Positions 34,575 to 42,934 of a DNA stretch of 50,929 nt are shown here, one piece after another. The notes beneath the pieces were generated by a model that saw nothing but the letters and a program-made list of their open reading frames with translations, ran no database searches and had not been told where the DNA came from. Both the position numbers and the translations under genes were made by a program. Source of the DNA: Nocardia exalbida NBRC 100660 (GTDB lineage: Bacteria > Actinomycetota > Actinomycetes > Mycobacteriales > Mycobacteriaceae); the NCBI RefSeq assembly GCF_000308575.1, contig NZ_BAFZ01000128.1, positions 1-50,929 of the forward strand, written 5' to 3'. Each line of letters begins with the position of its first letter. Within the stretch, counting starts at the first letter, position 1.

Positions 34575-36148
34575 ACGTTCCCGTCGTGATCGTCGGCGCC
34601 GGACCCACCGGGCTCACCGCGGCCCTACTGCTCGCCCGACACGGCGTCGAGTCGCTGGTCCTGGAACGGTGGGATGGTATCTATCCGCAACCGCGCGCGG
34701 TGCACTTGGACGGTGAAATCCGCAGGCTCCTGGGAAGGTTGGGTGTCGGGGAGGAATTCGACGCCATCTCCCGGCCTGCGCTCGGCCTGCGTCTGCTCGA
34801 CCGGGATATGCGGGTGCTGGCCGAATTCCACCGCGATCCGGTCGGCGGCCGCAACGGGTACCCGGACGCGAACATGTTCGACCAACCGGAGTTGGAGGCG
34901 ATTCTGCGTACCGCGGCGCAGCGCCATACGGGCGTGACTGTTCGGGGCGATGCCGAAGTCACCGCGGTGACCCAGGAGATCCGCGGCGCACGGGTCGACT
35001 TCACCGACCGGACCACCGGCGCGGCGGAGTCGGTCCACGCGCGGTACGTCCTGGGCTGCGACGGGGCGAACAGCCTGGTGCGCGCGTCGATCGGCGCCGA
35101 GATGCGTTCGCTGAACTTCGAGCAACGGTGGCTGGTCGTCGACGTGGCCACCACGGCCGACCTCGGGGCGTGGGAAGGCGTGCATCAGGTCTGTGATCCC
35201 TTCCGCGCCGCGACCTACATGCGCATCGGAACGACACGGTATCGATGGGAATTCCGCCTGCGTCCCGGTGAGGCAGCGGCCGACTACGAGGAGATCGGCC
35301 GGGTTCACGAGCTGATCCGCCCCTGGACCGGCGATATTCCGGTGGAGGAAGTCCAGTTGCTCCGGGTGGCCGAGTACACCTTCCGCGCGCAGATCGCCGA
35401 CCGCTGGCGGGCGGGCCGGGTCTTCCTGCTGGGCGACGCCGCCCATCTCACACCACCGTTCATCGGGCAGGGCATGGGCGCGGGCCTGCGGGACGCGGCC
35501 AACCTCACCTGGAAGCTCGCGGGCGTGCTTGCCGGAGACCTGCCCGAACAGGTGCTGGACTCCTACGAGATCGAACGAAAACCACACGCGCGAAACATGA
35601 TTCGGCTGGCGAAGGTCATCGGCATGGCGATGACCGAGGGCGGTGAACTGGGCAACCTGCTGCGCCGCCTCCTCGCTCCGCGCCTGCGTCGCCTACCCGG
35701 TTTCCACGCACTGGTCACCAGCGGTGAGACACCGCCGCTACGCCGGTCCGGGCTGGTCGCGCGGCCGCGCCTGGGTGGCGGCCGGGCGGGCCATCTGGTG
35801 CCCAACGCGGTCCTGGAGGGCGGGCGTCGCTACGACGACGTCATCGGAGGCCGGTACGCGATCGTCACCGCGGTTCAGCCGACCTCCGCGGACCGCACAC
35901 TGGTCAGCGAACGCGGGGGAGTGCTGGTGGCGGCAGCCCCAGGGACCGATCTGCGGAGGTGGCTGCGGCGGCCCGGCGCCCGGGCGGTTCTCGTCCGTCC
36001 GGACGGCGCCGTGCAGCGCTCGGCACGGGACCTGCCGGGACTCTGCGCGGCCATGCCTCGATTCGGTTCGCGCGCTCGCGAGGATCGCGCCGACGGCTCG
36101 AGCCCTCCTGGGCCCGCTCCCGGCAGCGCAGTAGGGTGGAAACCATGA
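34571..36148 (+). CDS. FAD-dependent aromatic hydroxylase (MhpA-like)
   Basis: Class A flavin monooxygenase of 525 residues. The FAD Rossmann motif VVIVGAGPTGLTAALLLARHG opens the protein, ERWDGIYPQPRAVHLDGE follows, and the second FAD motif is FLLGDAAHLTPPFIGQGMGAG (G288, D289), shown in short form. The C-terminal thioredoxin-like domain of MhpA/phenol hydroxylase-type enzymes is readable to residue 500. Together with the dioxygenase and hydrolase this suggests ring hydroxylation followed by meta-cleavage. The start is GTG 34571. The last codons overlap a 35-residue membrane peptide gene. Confidence 0.9.
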   Translation: MNVPVVIVGAGPTGLTAALLLARHGVESLVLERWDGIYPQPRAVHLDGEIRRLLGRLGVGEEFDAISRPALGLRLLDRDMRVLAEFHRDPVGGRNGYPDANMFDQPELEAILRTAAQRHTGVTVRGDAEVTAVTQEIRGARVDFTDRTTGAAESVHARYVLGCDGANSLVRASIGAEMRSLNFEQRWLVVDVATTADLGAWEGVHQVCDPFRAATYMRIGTTRYRWEFRLRPGEAAADYEEIGRVHELIRPWTGDIPVEEVQLLRVAEYTFRAQIADRWRAGRVFLLGDAAHLTPPFIGQGMGAGLRDAANLTWKLAGVLAGDLPEQVLDSYEIERKPHARNMIRLAKVIGMAMTEGGELGNLLRRLLAPRLRRLPGFHALVTSGETPPLRRSGLVARPRLGGGRAGHLVPNAVLEGGRRYDDVIGGRYAIVTAVQPTSADRTLVSERGGVLVAAAPGTDLRRWLRRPGARAVLVRPDGAVQRSARDLPGLCAAMPRFGSRAREDRADGSSPPGPAPGSAVGWKP

Positions 36149-36252
36149 AACTTCTCCTCACCGTCGGCGTCGCGCTTCTGGTTCTCTTCGGCATCTCCAA
36201 ACTGCGCCGGCGCAGCGACGCGGACATGTGGCACGAGGTGACCACCCGCTGA
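36145..36252 (+). CDS. 35-residue single-pass membrane peptide
   Basis: MKLLLTVGVALLVLFGISK forms one membrane helix, followed by a basic LRRRSD stop-transfer and a short tail ending EVTTR. The ATG overlaps the stop of the hydroxylase (ATGA) and is preceded by AGGGTGGAA. The topology (N-out or uncleaved signal, C-terminal tail inside) and tight coupling support a real gene. It lies only 6 bp before the second tRNA-Ala. Function is unknown. Confidence 0.65.
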   Translation: MKLLLTVGVALLVLFGISKLRRRSDADMWHEVTTR

Positions 36253-36258
36253 AACCCG

Positions 36259-36331
36259 GGGGCCTTAGCTCAATTGGCAGAGCACTGCCTTTGCAAGGCA
36301 GGGGTTAGGGGTTCGATTCCCCTAGGCTCCA
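36259..36331 (+). tRNA. alaT: tRNA-Ala (TGC anticodon), rightward copy
   Basis: Base-for-base identical to the leftward copy at 28.7 kb, in opposite orientation and with no shared flank on either side. It is co-directional with tRNA-Ile, as in mycobacteria, and so is probably the ancestral alaT. CCA is not encoded. Confidence 0.97.
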
Positions 36332-36374
36332 CTGATTACGCACTCGAGGATTCGAGGGATACGCCGCTGATGTT

Positions 36375-36392
36375 TGTGTCCAATTGGACACA
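36375..36392. promoter_or_regulatory. 18-bp palindrome upstream of the second parA
   Basis: TGTGTCCAATTGGACACA is perfect over 18 bp. It lies 44 bp after the tRNA-Ala and 112 bp before the ParA-like gene. It is a candidate operator or centromere-like site for that gene pair. Confidence 0.6.
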
Positions 36393-36503
36393 GAGCAGTG
36401 GCGGCACAGCCGCAACAACAGGGCGCAATCGGACGGTATTCGCCGGTACTGTGCCAGACTGACCGGGCACAGTAATGCACTCCTCACCCTCGGAGGACCG
36501 TCT

Positions 36504-37229
36504 ATGACGAATTCTGTTGCGCCACTCGAATTGCCCGAACCCCTGGTCATCACGCTGGGGAATCTCAAGGGCGGGGTCGGTAAAACGACATCAGCGTTCT
36601 TCTTGGCGAGCTACTTCGCTTCGGTTCACGAACGCCGGGTGCTGGTGATCGATGCCGACCCGCTCAGCCAAACCGGGTACTCCTGGTACCGGCGTCTGGT
36701 CAAAGGAGGCATCGAGGTGCCGTTCGACCTGGTCGCCTTCCCCTCACGGCACGTCAACGACTGCATCACCGACAACGCAGCCGATTTCGACGTCATCATC
36801 GTGGATGCCGGGGGTGAGTCGGCCGAGATCTTCAAGGCCGCGATTCCCGAGAGCGATGAGCTGTTGCTGCTGACGAGTGTCAGCCCGTCCGAGGTGAAAC
36901 GAGTCCCGAGCACCTTCAAAGCCGCCGAGGAAGCAGCGGCCGACAGCAACCGGGAAATACGGGTGCGGGTGCTGATGACAAAAGTGCCGGTGATCATGAA
37001 GAAAGGTGTGAATGTCTCGACCGAATACCGTGCGCAGCGGGGATATCTGGAGAGCGCGGGCTACGACGTATTCGGTTCCTATTTGAGCGCGTGGAAATGG
37101 TATCGAGAAGCGGCCGACGGGGAGGTCGGGGAGGGCGCGGAGAACCCGATCGAGGATCTCGGCGAATACCGGCAGGTGGGCGACGAGCTGGTGAACGCCT
37201 ACCGGGCACTATTGGAGGTGCCGGCCTGA
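36504..37229 (+). CDS. Plasmid-type ParA/Soj-like ATPase
   Basis: A 241-residue P-loop ATPase with deviant Walker A KGGVGKTT (residues 22-29), VLVIDADPLSQTGYSWYRR after the second strand, and Walker B VIIVDAGGES. It lacks the long N-terminal extension of the chromosomal ParA and the PQGN motif (here PLSQ), so it belongs to a different subgroup, as found on actinobacterial plasmids and integrated elements. ATG follows CGGAGGA. The next gene starts inside its stop (TGATG), typical of a partition pair. Confidence 0.85.
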   Translation: MTNSVAPLELPEPLVITLGNLKGGVGKTTSAFFLASYFASVHERRVLVIDADPLSQTGYSWYRRLVKGGIEVPFDLVAFPSRHVNDCITDNAADFDVIIVDAGGESAEIFKAAIPESDELLLLTSVSPSEVKRVPSTFKAAEEAAADSNREIRVRVLMTKVPVIMKKGVNVSTEYRAQRGYLESAGYDVFGSYLSAWKWYREAADGEVGEGAENPIEDLGEYRQVGDELVNAYRALLEVPA

Positions 37230-38017
37230 TGCCTCCACAACGCAGGAAGGGTTCGATCGGCGGCGCCAATCCGCTGTCCGACGCCGCGGAACACACCCCG
37301 CCCGTCTCACCGCTGCGCGATGCCGAATGGCGGCGGTCGAAGCCGGCCGTGAGCCCGAATGTCTTGACCATGCCGGTGCCCGACGCGGGTGACGGCCCGC
37401 TGAGCGACCGCGAGCGCGCGCAATTGACGGTGTGCGAATCATCGATCGACACGCTGCGCATAGCGTTCTGGGCGGCCGGGCGCGCCCTGCAGATCGTGCG
37501 CGACGGCCGACTGTACCGGGACAGCCACGAGACGTTCGACGAGTACGTGGAACAGCGGTGGGACATGCAGCGGTCCTACGCCCACAAGCTCATTCGCGCT
37601 TGGCCGCTGGCCGCGCGGCTGCATCCGATCGCGCCCGCGATCAACGAGGGGCAGGTGCGCGAACTGTTGCCGGTGGCGGCCGAATACGGCGAAGACGCGG
37701 CGGTCACCGTGTACACCACCGTGGCGGCGGGCGCCGACGTGAAAGTCACCGCGGGAAAGCTCCGGCAAGCGGTGGCGCTCCTGCCCGAACGCTATGACGA
37801 AGACGTGGTGATCGAGCGTCTTCAAGCGTGGTTGCGCGGTGAGCTGCGGGACGAAAACGACCGTGCGGCCGACATCTTCACCGCCATGGAATCTCGGCTC
37901 GCCGCGCTGACCAAGCGCGTCGTCAGGGGGTCCAACGACGACCCGCGCGCGGCCCGCGAGTTCGCGGCGAGGCTCCGGACGATCGCCAGACAGATCGAGG
38001 AACAGATCACCGCGTGA
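37229..38017 (+). CDS. Partner of the plasmid-type ParA, putative DNA-binding protein
   Basis: A 262-residue protein with an unstructured first 60 residues. A predicted helical domain follows (LRIAFWAAGRALQIVRDGRL, then ETFDEYVEQRWDMQRSYAHKLIRAW), which resembles the helix-turn-helix seen in plasmid and phage regulators that end with RSYAHKLI-type recognition helices. The last 100 residues are helical and charged (ERYDEDVVIERLQAW; IARQIEEQITA). It may be the ParB-like adaptor for the upstream ATPase; this is inferred from coupling and the HTH only. A strong hairpin follows. Confidence 0.7.
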   Translation: MPPQRRKGSIGGANPLSDAAEHTPPVSPLRDAEWRRSKPAVSPNVLTMPVPDAGDGPLSDRERAQLTVCESSIDTLRIAFWAAGRALQIVRDGRLYRDSHETFDEYVEQRWDMQRSYAHKLIRAWPLAARLHPIAPAINEGQVRELLPVAAEYGEDAAVTVYTTVAAGADVKVTAGKLRQAVALLPERYDEDVVIERLQAWLRGELRDENDRAADIFTAMESRLAALTKRVVRGSNDDPRAAREFAARLRTIARQIEEQITA

Positions 38018-38033
38018 ACGACGAATGAACGAT

Positions 38034-38068
38034 GCGCCCCGCAGCGGAACCGTTTCCGCGCGGGGCGC
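38034..38068 (+). terminator. Strong hairpin after the second par pair
   Basis: GCGCCCCGC (38034-38042) pairs with GCGGGGCGC (38060-38068), and inside it GCGGAA with TTCCGC, giving 15 pairs with a single bulged A. It begins 17 bp after the stop. Confidence 0.85.
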
Positions 38069-38349
38069 GGTGTCTCCGGGTGAATACATTTCGGTGTCGC
38101 GGAATTCATATCGCAGAACTACACGGCGAAACGAGTTATTATTTCGTTACGAAATCAAAGGCGCGTTGTGCTTTACAAGGTGCGATATATGCCGAAAGGT
38201 GAACGCTCGGATCGGATCCGCTGGACTGACGAATCACCGTGATGGTTTTCGAATCAATTCGAAGTCTTTGGTGACGTCCCACGCGCCGGGAACCACGGCG
38301 CCGTACGGCCCACCGAAGGCAAGCGATATGAGCATCGGAGGACCGCATC
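38069..38349. promoter_or_regulatory. A+T-richer leader before the NlpC/P60 gene
   Basis: Less GC-rich than its surroundings and without a gene. It contains ATTTCGTTACGAAAT (38141-38155), an inverted repeat with one central base, in a TATT-rich stretch that is a plausible promoter or operator. The ribosome site GGAGGA lies just before the NlpC/P60 start. Confidence 0.5.
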
Positions 38350-39195
38350 ATGGCATCATCGACCGACGTCCGATATATCCGCTACCTGCGGCGAGCCGTC
38401 TTCTGGGCACTCACCGCGGGGGCGGCCGCCCTGCTGGGCATGTTGTTCAACGCCGCGGAGGCATCGGCTCAGCCGGTGACCATCCCGGGCGTAGGAACAT
38501 TCGAGGTTTCCGACGAAATACCGCTTCCCGACGCACCGGAAAAACTGTTCCGGAACAACGCTATCCTTCCGGTCACGGAAGCTCCGGTAACGGCTGGAAT
38601 CCGGGAAATCGAGGCCGCCGCAGCTACTCCCGTCTCGAACATCGAAATCGCACCGGCCACGCTCGGCCCGGCGGTCGAGTCCCCGGTCTCGGTTGTCGTC
38701 CCCGCGATCGAACTGCCGGTGCCGACGATCATTCCGGCGATCGAGATTCCGCTCCTCGGGGCACTCCCGGAGATCGAACTCCCGTTCCTCGCCGAGTTCC
38801 CTGACATCATGCCGAGGGCACCCACCCCGCCCGCGGCGGTGATACCGCAGAAGAGTGCCGGAGAGATGGCAGTCGACGCGGCACGAACCAAACTCGGCTC
38901 CGATTACAGCTATGGCGCGGTCGGCCCCGATTCCTTCGATTGCTCCGGTTTGGTGCAGTGGTCCTACGAGCAGGCCGGCGTGGAGCTGCCGCGCACCAGC
39001 TACGACCAGCTCGCCACCGGAACGCCGGTGCCGCTCGACGAACTGCAACCAGGCGACGTGGTGTCGTTCTACGGCGGAAGCCACTCCGCCCTCTACGCCG
39101 GCGACGGCAAAGTCATCCACGCATCGACCTACGGCATCGGGGTGACCACTTCCCCGCTCGCCTCGATGCCGGCGACCGGCGCCCGCCGATTCTGA
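38350..39195 (+). CDS. Secreted NlpC/P60 peptidoglycan endopeptidase
   Basis: A signal peptide is clear: RYLRRAVFWALTAGAAALLG, then AEASA at about residues 36-40. A Pro/Val/Ile-rich linker with EIPLLG-like repeats spans residues 85-165. The NlpC/P60 domain fills the last 110 residues, with Cys198 (FDCSGLVQWSY), His245 (GGSHSALY) and a second His257 (VIHAS). RipA-like enzymes of this type cut D-glutamate-meso-DAP bonds during septation. It has no coiled coil, so it is nearer to RipB/RipD size. Secretion and activity are inferred. Confidence 0.9.
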   Translation: MASSTDVRYIRYLRRAVFWALTAGAAALLGMLFNAAEASAQPVTIPGVGTFEVSDEIPLPDAPEKLFRNNAILPVTEAPVTAGIREIEAAAATPVSNIEIAPATLGPAVESPVSVVVPAIELPVPTIIPAIEIPLLGALPEIELPFLAEFPDIMPRAPTPPAAVIPQKSAGEMAVDAARTKLGSDYSYGAVGPDSFDCSGLVQWSYEQAGVELPRTSYDQLATGTPVPLDELQPGDVVSFYGGSHSALYAGDGKVIHASTYGIGVTTSPLASMPATGARRF

Positions 39196-39274
39196 CTTCC
39201 TCTGGTGAATTCACACCGGCAGTTCCCGGTCCGGCAGAGCCTGCCGCGACGAGCACCGACAGATGCCCGGCGAC

Positions 39275-39979
39275 TCAGTCCGTGAGGGGACCGTGCCGGT
39301 CCAGGTGCAGGTAGGTGAATCCGGTGACGAACAGGCACACCACGGTCGCGGTGATCAGCATGGCCCAGCCCGCCACCAGCAGACTCAGCAGTCCGCCGAG
39401 CAGCGCGCCGAGCACGAAACCGGTGTAGAGCAGGAAGTATCCGAGCCAGTCGGCGTAATCGCCGCCGCTGAGATGACGTTCGATACCCTGCCCCATCTTG
39501 ACCAGAGTCCCGGTGACGTAACTGAGCGGCACCGAAACCTCACCGTTCTGCACGAACGATGTGTTGAGCGCCCCGACGCCGAAAGCGACGAGCATGATCG
39601 GCAGCAGCCCGATCGGCTCGATTCCCCTCCGATACTCCAGGATGTCGATGACGGATGCGAGCGCCAGGCACACGGTGGTGAGCAGAGTGGCTCCATGCGG
39701 GTGCCCCGACCAGTAACGCCTGCGGCACCACGAGGCCACGACCACACCGGCGACAAATGACATCAGCAACCCGGTGGCCGCCAACGCCATGTCCGGCTCG
39801 TCGTGGAAGTACCCGAGGACAGCCCGTTCGGTATTGCCCGTCATGAACGTGACGAAATAGCCGGCCGTATGCATGAATGCCGCAGCGCCGATCAGCCCGG
39901 CGAGTGCGGCCAGTACCCAGGACAGTCTGGCCTCGGAGTCGAATAGCGCACTTCTCCGGCTTTCCTCCAGTTCCGGCAC
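39275..39979 (-). CDS. DUF1275 (YoaK-like) membrane protein
   Basis: A 234-residue protein with about six membrane helices. The family start is recognised as SWVLAALAGLIGAAAFMHTAGYFVTFMTGN (residues 20-50, in two pieces), with TGNTE being the most conserved part. The C-terminal helix pair ends at DRHGPLTD. The family is widespread and functionally uncharacterised. The start is GTG with GGAAGGAG upstream. It is oriented opposite to its neighbours. Confidence 0.88.
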   Translation of the reverse strand: MPELEESRRSALFDSEARLSWVLAALAGLIGAAAFMHTAGYFVTFMTGNTERAVLGYFHDEPDMALAATGLLMSFVAGVVVASWCRRRYWSGHPHGATLLTTVCLALASVIDILEYRRGIEPIGLLPIMLVAFGVGALNTSFVQNGEVSVPLSYVTGTLVKMGQGIERHLSGGDYADWLGYFLLYTGFVLGALLGGLLSLLVAGWAMLITATVVCLFVTGFTYLHLDRHGPLTD

Positions 39980-40185
39980 AGGTCGAACTCCTTCCGGTAC
40001 GACGCGACACCCCAGTGAAGCAGGCAGTTCATCGGATTCGCCGACGCAGCGCCGAGAGACTGCCCCGCGGCGGCTAGGAGTCCCGCGCCGGCACCCTGCG
40101 CAACCGGCATCGAGCGTCCGGACGCGGCGGCCGGGGTCGGGCTCGGTATGGCCCGGGGGAATCGCTGCTCGGTTACCGTGCTGAG

Positions 40186-41112
40186 GTGGATACTCTGTTC
40201 GACTTCCTGCTGACCGCGCCGGTGGCGACCGCGCCGCTGGACGATGTCGCCGCCGCGTGGACGCGACATCGCGTGGCCGCGAACCGATTCGACCAGCCGG
40301 TGGAGATCGCGATCGCGGGTGGCTTCGGCGCCGACCGGCTCGGGTTCGCCTTCCTGTCCGGCTATCAGGAGGCGTTGCGGACGCTGATTCCGGACCTGCC
40401 GGACGACGAGCTGGTCGCGATGTGCGCGACCGAGGAGGGCGGCGGCCATCCCGCCGCGATCCACACCACGCTCACCGAACGGGACGGGGCCTGGCTGGTC
40501 GACGGTGCGAAGTCGTTCGCGACCATGGGCTCGTTCGCACGACAGTTGGTGGTGATCGCCAGTGTCGGCGCGGCGCCCGACGGACGGAATCGGCTGCGCG
40601 CCTGCATGGTCGAGGCGGGCGAAGCCGGTGTGCGTCTGGCCGATCGTCCAGCGCTCCCGTTCGCGCCCGAGGTTCCGCACGCTTCGGTCGTGCTGACCGG
40701 CGCGCCCGCGCTGGTGCTGCCCGGCGACGGATATCTGGACTACCTCAAGCCGTTCCGGACGATCGAGGACATCCACGTGCTGGCTGCCACGCTGGGCTGG
40801 CTGGTACGGGTGGCCCGGGCGTCGGACTGGCCGCGGGCGAGTCGGCAACAGTTGCTGACCGCGGTCGCCGCGGTGCGCGGCCTGGACATCGCCGCGCCGA
40901 GTTCCGCGGGCGTGCACATCGCTCTCGGCGGCGTTTTCGAATTGTTCGGTTCGCTGCTTGCCGAACTCGAGCCGCTGTGGCAATCCGCGGACCCGGTGAC
41001 GCGACAGCGGTGGGAGCGCGACCGGCCGCTGCTGGCCACCGCAGGGCGGGTGCGCGGGCAACGGCTCACCGCCGCGTGGCGAGCGATGGAACCGGACGAC
41101 CAGTTGGATTAG
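40186..41112 (+). CDS. Acyl-CoA dehydrogenase-like protein
   Basis: A 308-residue protein that aligns by eye with the middle and C-terminal domains of acyl-CoA dehydrogenases: MCATEEGGGHPAAIHTTLTERDGAWLVDGAKSFATMG (the beta domain, in pieces) and a helical end. The N-terminal helical domain is shortened, so at 308 against about 380 it may be a reduced or non-catalytic member. No clear catalytic Glu can be assigned by eye. The start GTG 40186 follows CTGAG. It has no obvious operon partner. Confidence 0.65.
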   Translation: MDTLFDFLLTAPVATAPLDDVAAAWTRHRVAANRFDQPVEIAIAGGFGADRLGFAFLSGYQEALRTLIPDLPDDELVAMCATEEGGGHPAAIHTTLTERDGAWLVDGAKSFATMGSFARQLVVIASVGAAPDGRNRLRACMVEAGEAGVRLADRPALPFAPEVPHASVVLTGAPALVLPGDGYLDYLKPFRTIEDIHVLAATLGWLVRVARASDWPRASRQQLLTAVAAVRGLDIAAPSSAGVHIALGGVFELFGSLLAELEPLWQSADPVTRQRWERDRPLLATAGRVRGQRLTAAWRAMEPDDQLD

Positions 41113-41137
41113 CGCTCGACCTGGCCTGAAATGGGGA

Positions 41138-41212
41138 GCGGGCCTCGGCGAAGGGGGGGAGTTAGCCGAGGCCCGCGTAGGGTCGGCCCGGGGGGAGGGG
41201 CCGACGTGAACG
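41138..41212 (-). ncRNA. 6C small RNA
   Basis: On the minus strand two hairpins lie in tandem: GTCGGCCC - loop CTCCCCCC - GGGCCGAC, a 5-base linker, then GCGGGCCTCGGC - loop TAACTCCCCCCCTTC - GCCGAGGCCCGC. Two stems whose loops carry six or more cytosines define the actinobacterial 6C RNA (the B11 RNA of mycobacteria), which pairs with G-rich mRNA sites. Both stems are perfect. The transcript probably starts further upstream, near 41230. It also serves as the end of the opposite-strand dehydrogenase transcript. Adjacent genes differ from those at the mycobacterial locus. Confidence 0.88.
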
Positions 41213-41932
41213 ATGCTACTCGATGATGTGCGGTTGTGTGTGCGCGGGGACGGCCACGTTCCAAGTTTTTTCGGGTTGGCTCACCTTCCGGACGACCTGT
41301 GACGGCCCTTGCCGCGCGACCAGCCGATCCCCTTGCTCCGAATTGTTGTCCTATAGTTTGCCAAAAGCCTTGGCGAGCAACCTATTCCGATCCATTTCGT
41401 AGTGGTGACCTGCTATGGCACCGAGCGGCCCAGAACATGCCGACCAGTCGCCGCGCCACGAAAACGATGGAAACTCCGGCGTGTCGACAACGCCGGGTGT
41501 GGCGCCGCGTGGCGTGCGCGCCGCCCGAACTTGTCGTACCCCGATGCGAACATGTGTTCGTGTTCACCGACTCTGTGGTTCCCGCCGAGCGCACCCGCTC
41601 GCCGCGACGGCTCGCGCTCGAACGTCCCCCATTCGAGTACGGGTCTTCCTCGATTCGGGTAGTCCGCTACGCGCGCTCCGATGCCGGGGCACGCGGGACC
41701 ATCGAACCGGTCGCATTCCGATCCGGTACCCCCGAGCACCGACTGGATCGGAATGCGGCCTTCTGCTGTGCCCGGGTAGTTCCCGAGGCCGCGCACCCGG
41801 AACAAATCGGATGAAATTGTCGGCGGGCGGGACAATACTGACTCGGGTATCGGCCGGTCACCCGATCCAGCGAGTCGTCGGGCGCCTGGCGTCGCACTGC
41901 ATCACATCGAACTCATCAACCCCAGGAGAATC
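41213..41932. other. 720-bp intergenic stretch before the ABC exporter
   Basis: No frame shows family motifs, a ribosome site or gene-like character. It contains TATAGT (41352-41357) in a locally A+T-rich patch, and a large inverted repeat at 41713-41756. The ribosome site of the exporter (AGGAGAA) is at its end. Confidence 0.6.
41713..41756. promoter_or_regulatory. Large hairpin upstream of the ABC exporter
   Basis: GCATTCCGATCC (41713-41724) and GGATCGGAATGC (41745-41756) form a perfect 12-bp stem over 20 bases that include ACCCCCGAGC. It lies 177 bp before the exporter start, with no T-run after it. It could be a leader attenuator or a small RNA. Confidence 0.5.
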
Positions 41933-42934
41933 ATGCCCGACGCAATAGTCGCCGAGGGTCTGGTCAAACGATACGGCCAACTGGTGGCCCTCGACGGCCT
42001 CGACCTGAGCGTCCCGGAAGGGACCGTCACCGCACTGCTCGGACCCAACGGCGCAGGTAAGACCACCACCGTCCGGGTGTTCACCACCCTGCTGGTGCCG
42101 GATGCCGGACGCGCGACGGTCGCGGGAATCGATGTGCTGCGCGAGCCGCAGGCGCTGCGTTCCCGCATCGGGGCGTCGGGGCAATACGCCGCGGTCGACG
42201 AATACCTCACCGGTTTCGAGAATTTGGAAATGGTGGGACGTCTTTATCACATGGGCGTACAGCGAAGTAAGGAACGAGCCCGCGAATTGCTCGAACGATT
42301 CCGGCTCACCGACGCAGCGGACCGACCGGTCAAGGGCTACTCCGGCGGTATGCGCCGTCGTCTCGACCTGGCGGGCGCGCTGGTCGCGAATCCACCCGTC
42401 CTTTTTCTGGACGAGCCGACCACCGGGCTGGATCCCCGCGCCCGTCTGGATCTTTGGGACGTCATCGAGGAATTGGTGGCAGGCGGGACCACGTTGCTGC
42501 TCACCACGCAGTACATGGAAGAGGCGGATCGGCTCGCCGATTCGATCGCGGTGATCGACCACGGCAAGGTGATCGCGAAGGGCACCGCGGACGAACTCAA
42601 GACCATGGTCGGCGGCGACCGGATCGAGCTGACCGTCGACCGCGCCGACAATCTCGCGACGGCCGAGACCGCCCTGAAAGACCTGGCCGATGGCGAGATC
42701 CACCTCGAACCGGGGTTGCGCAGGATCACCGTCCCGGTCGCCGACGGATCGCAGGCTCTGGTGGAGGCGGTGGGGCGGCTGGCCGAGCACAACGTACAGA
42801 TCCACGATGTCGGTCTGCGCCGTCCGTCCCTGGACGACGTCTTCCTCACCCTCACCGGCCACGAAGCGGAGACGAGCGCCGTCGGCGACGCGGCGGACGA
42901 CAAGCTGGAAGCTACGGAAGGAACGATCCGATGA
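41933..42934 (+). CDS. DrrA-type ABC transporter ATPase
   Basis: Nucleotide-binding subunit of a drug/daunorubicin-resistance-type exporter. Walker A GPNGAGKTTT (about residues 37-46), the Q-loop near GASGQYAAVDEYLTG, the signature YSGGMRRRLDLA, Walker B VLFLDEPTTGLD and the H-loop region are all present. The C-terminal 90 residues form the DrrA accessory domain, ending LDDVFLTLTGHEAE. At 333 residues the length is normal. ATG follows AGGAGAA. Its ATGA overlap with the permease shows one operon. Confidence 0.95.
   Translation: MPDAIVAEGLVKRYGQLVALDGLDLSVPEGTVTALLGPNGAGKTTTVRVFTTLLVPDAGRATVAGIDVLREPQALRSRIGASGQYAAVDEYLTGFENLEMVGRLYHMGVQRSKERARELLERFRLTDAADRPVKGYSGGMRRRLDLAGALVANPPVLFLDEPTTGLDPRARLDLWDVIEELVAGGTTLLLTTQYMEEADRLADSIAVIDHGKVIAKGTADELKTMVGGDRIELTVDRADNLATAETALKDLADGEIHLEPGLRRITVPVADGSQALVEAVGRLAEHNVQIHDVGLRRPSLDDVFLTLTGHEAETSAVGDAADDKLEATEGTIR

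Noticed and set aside
36274..36462. 62-codon frame starting inside tRNA-Ala
   Set aside because: It begins in the tRNA gene and has no ribosome site.
41236..41948. Open frames of 140-190 codons on both strands in the gap before the ABC exporter
   Set aside because: No motifs, conflicting frames, a hairpin inside, and no ribosome site with spacing that fits.
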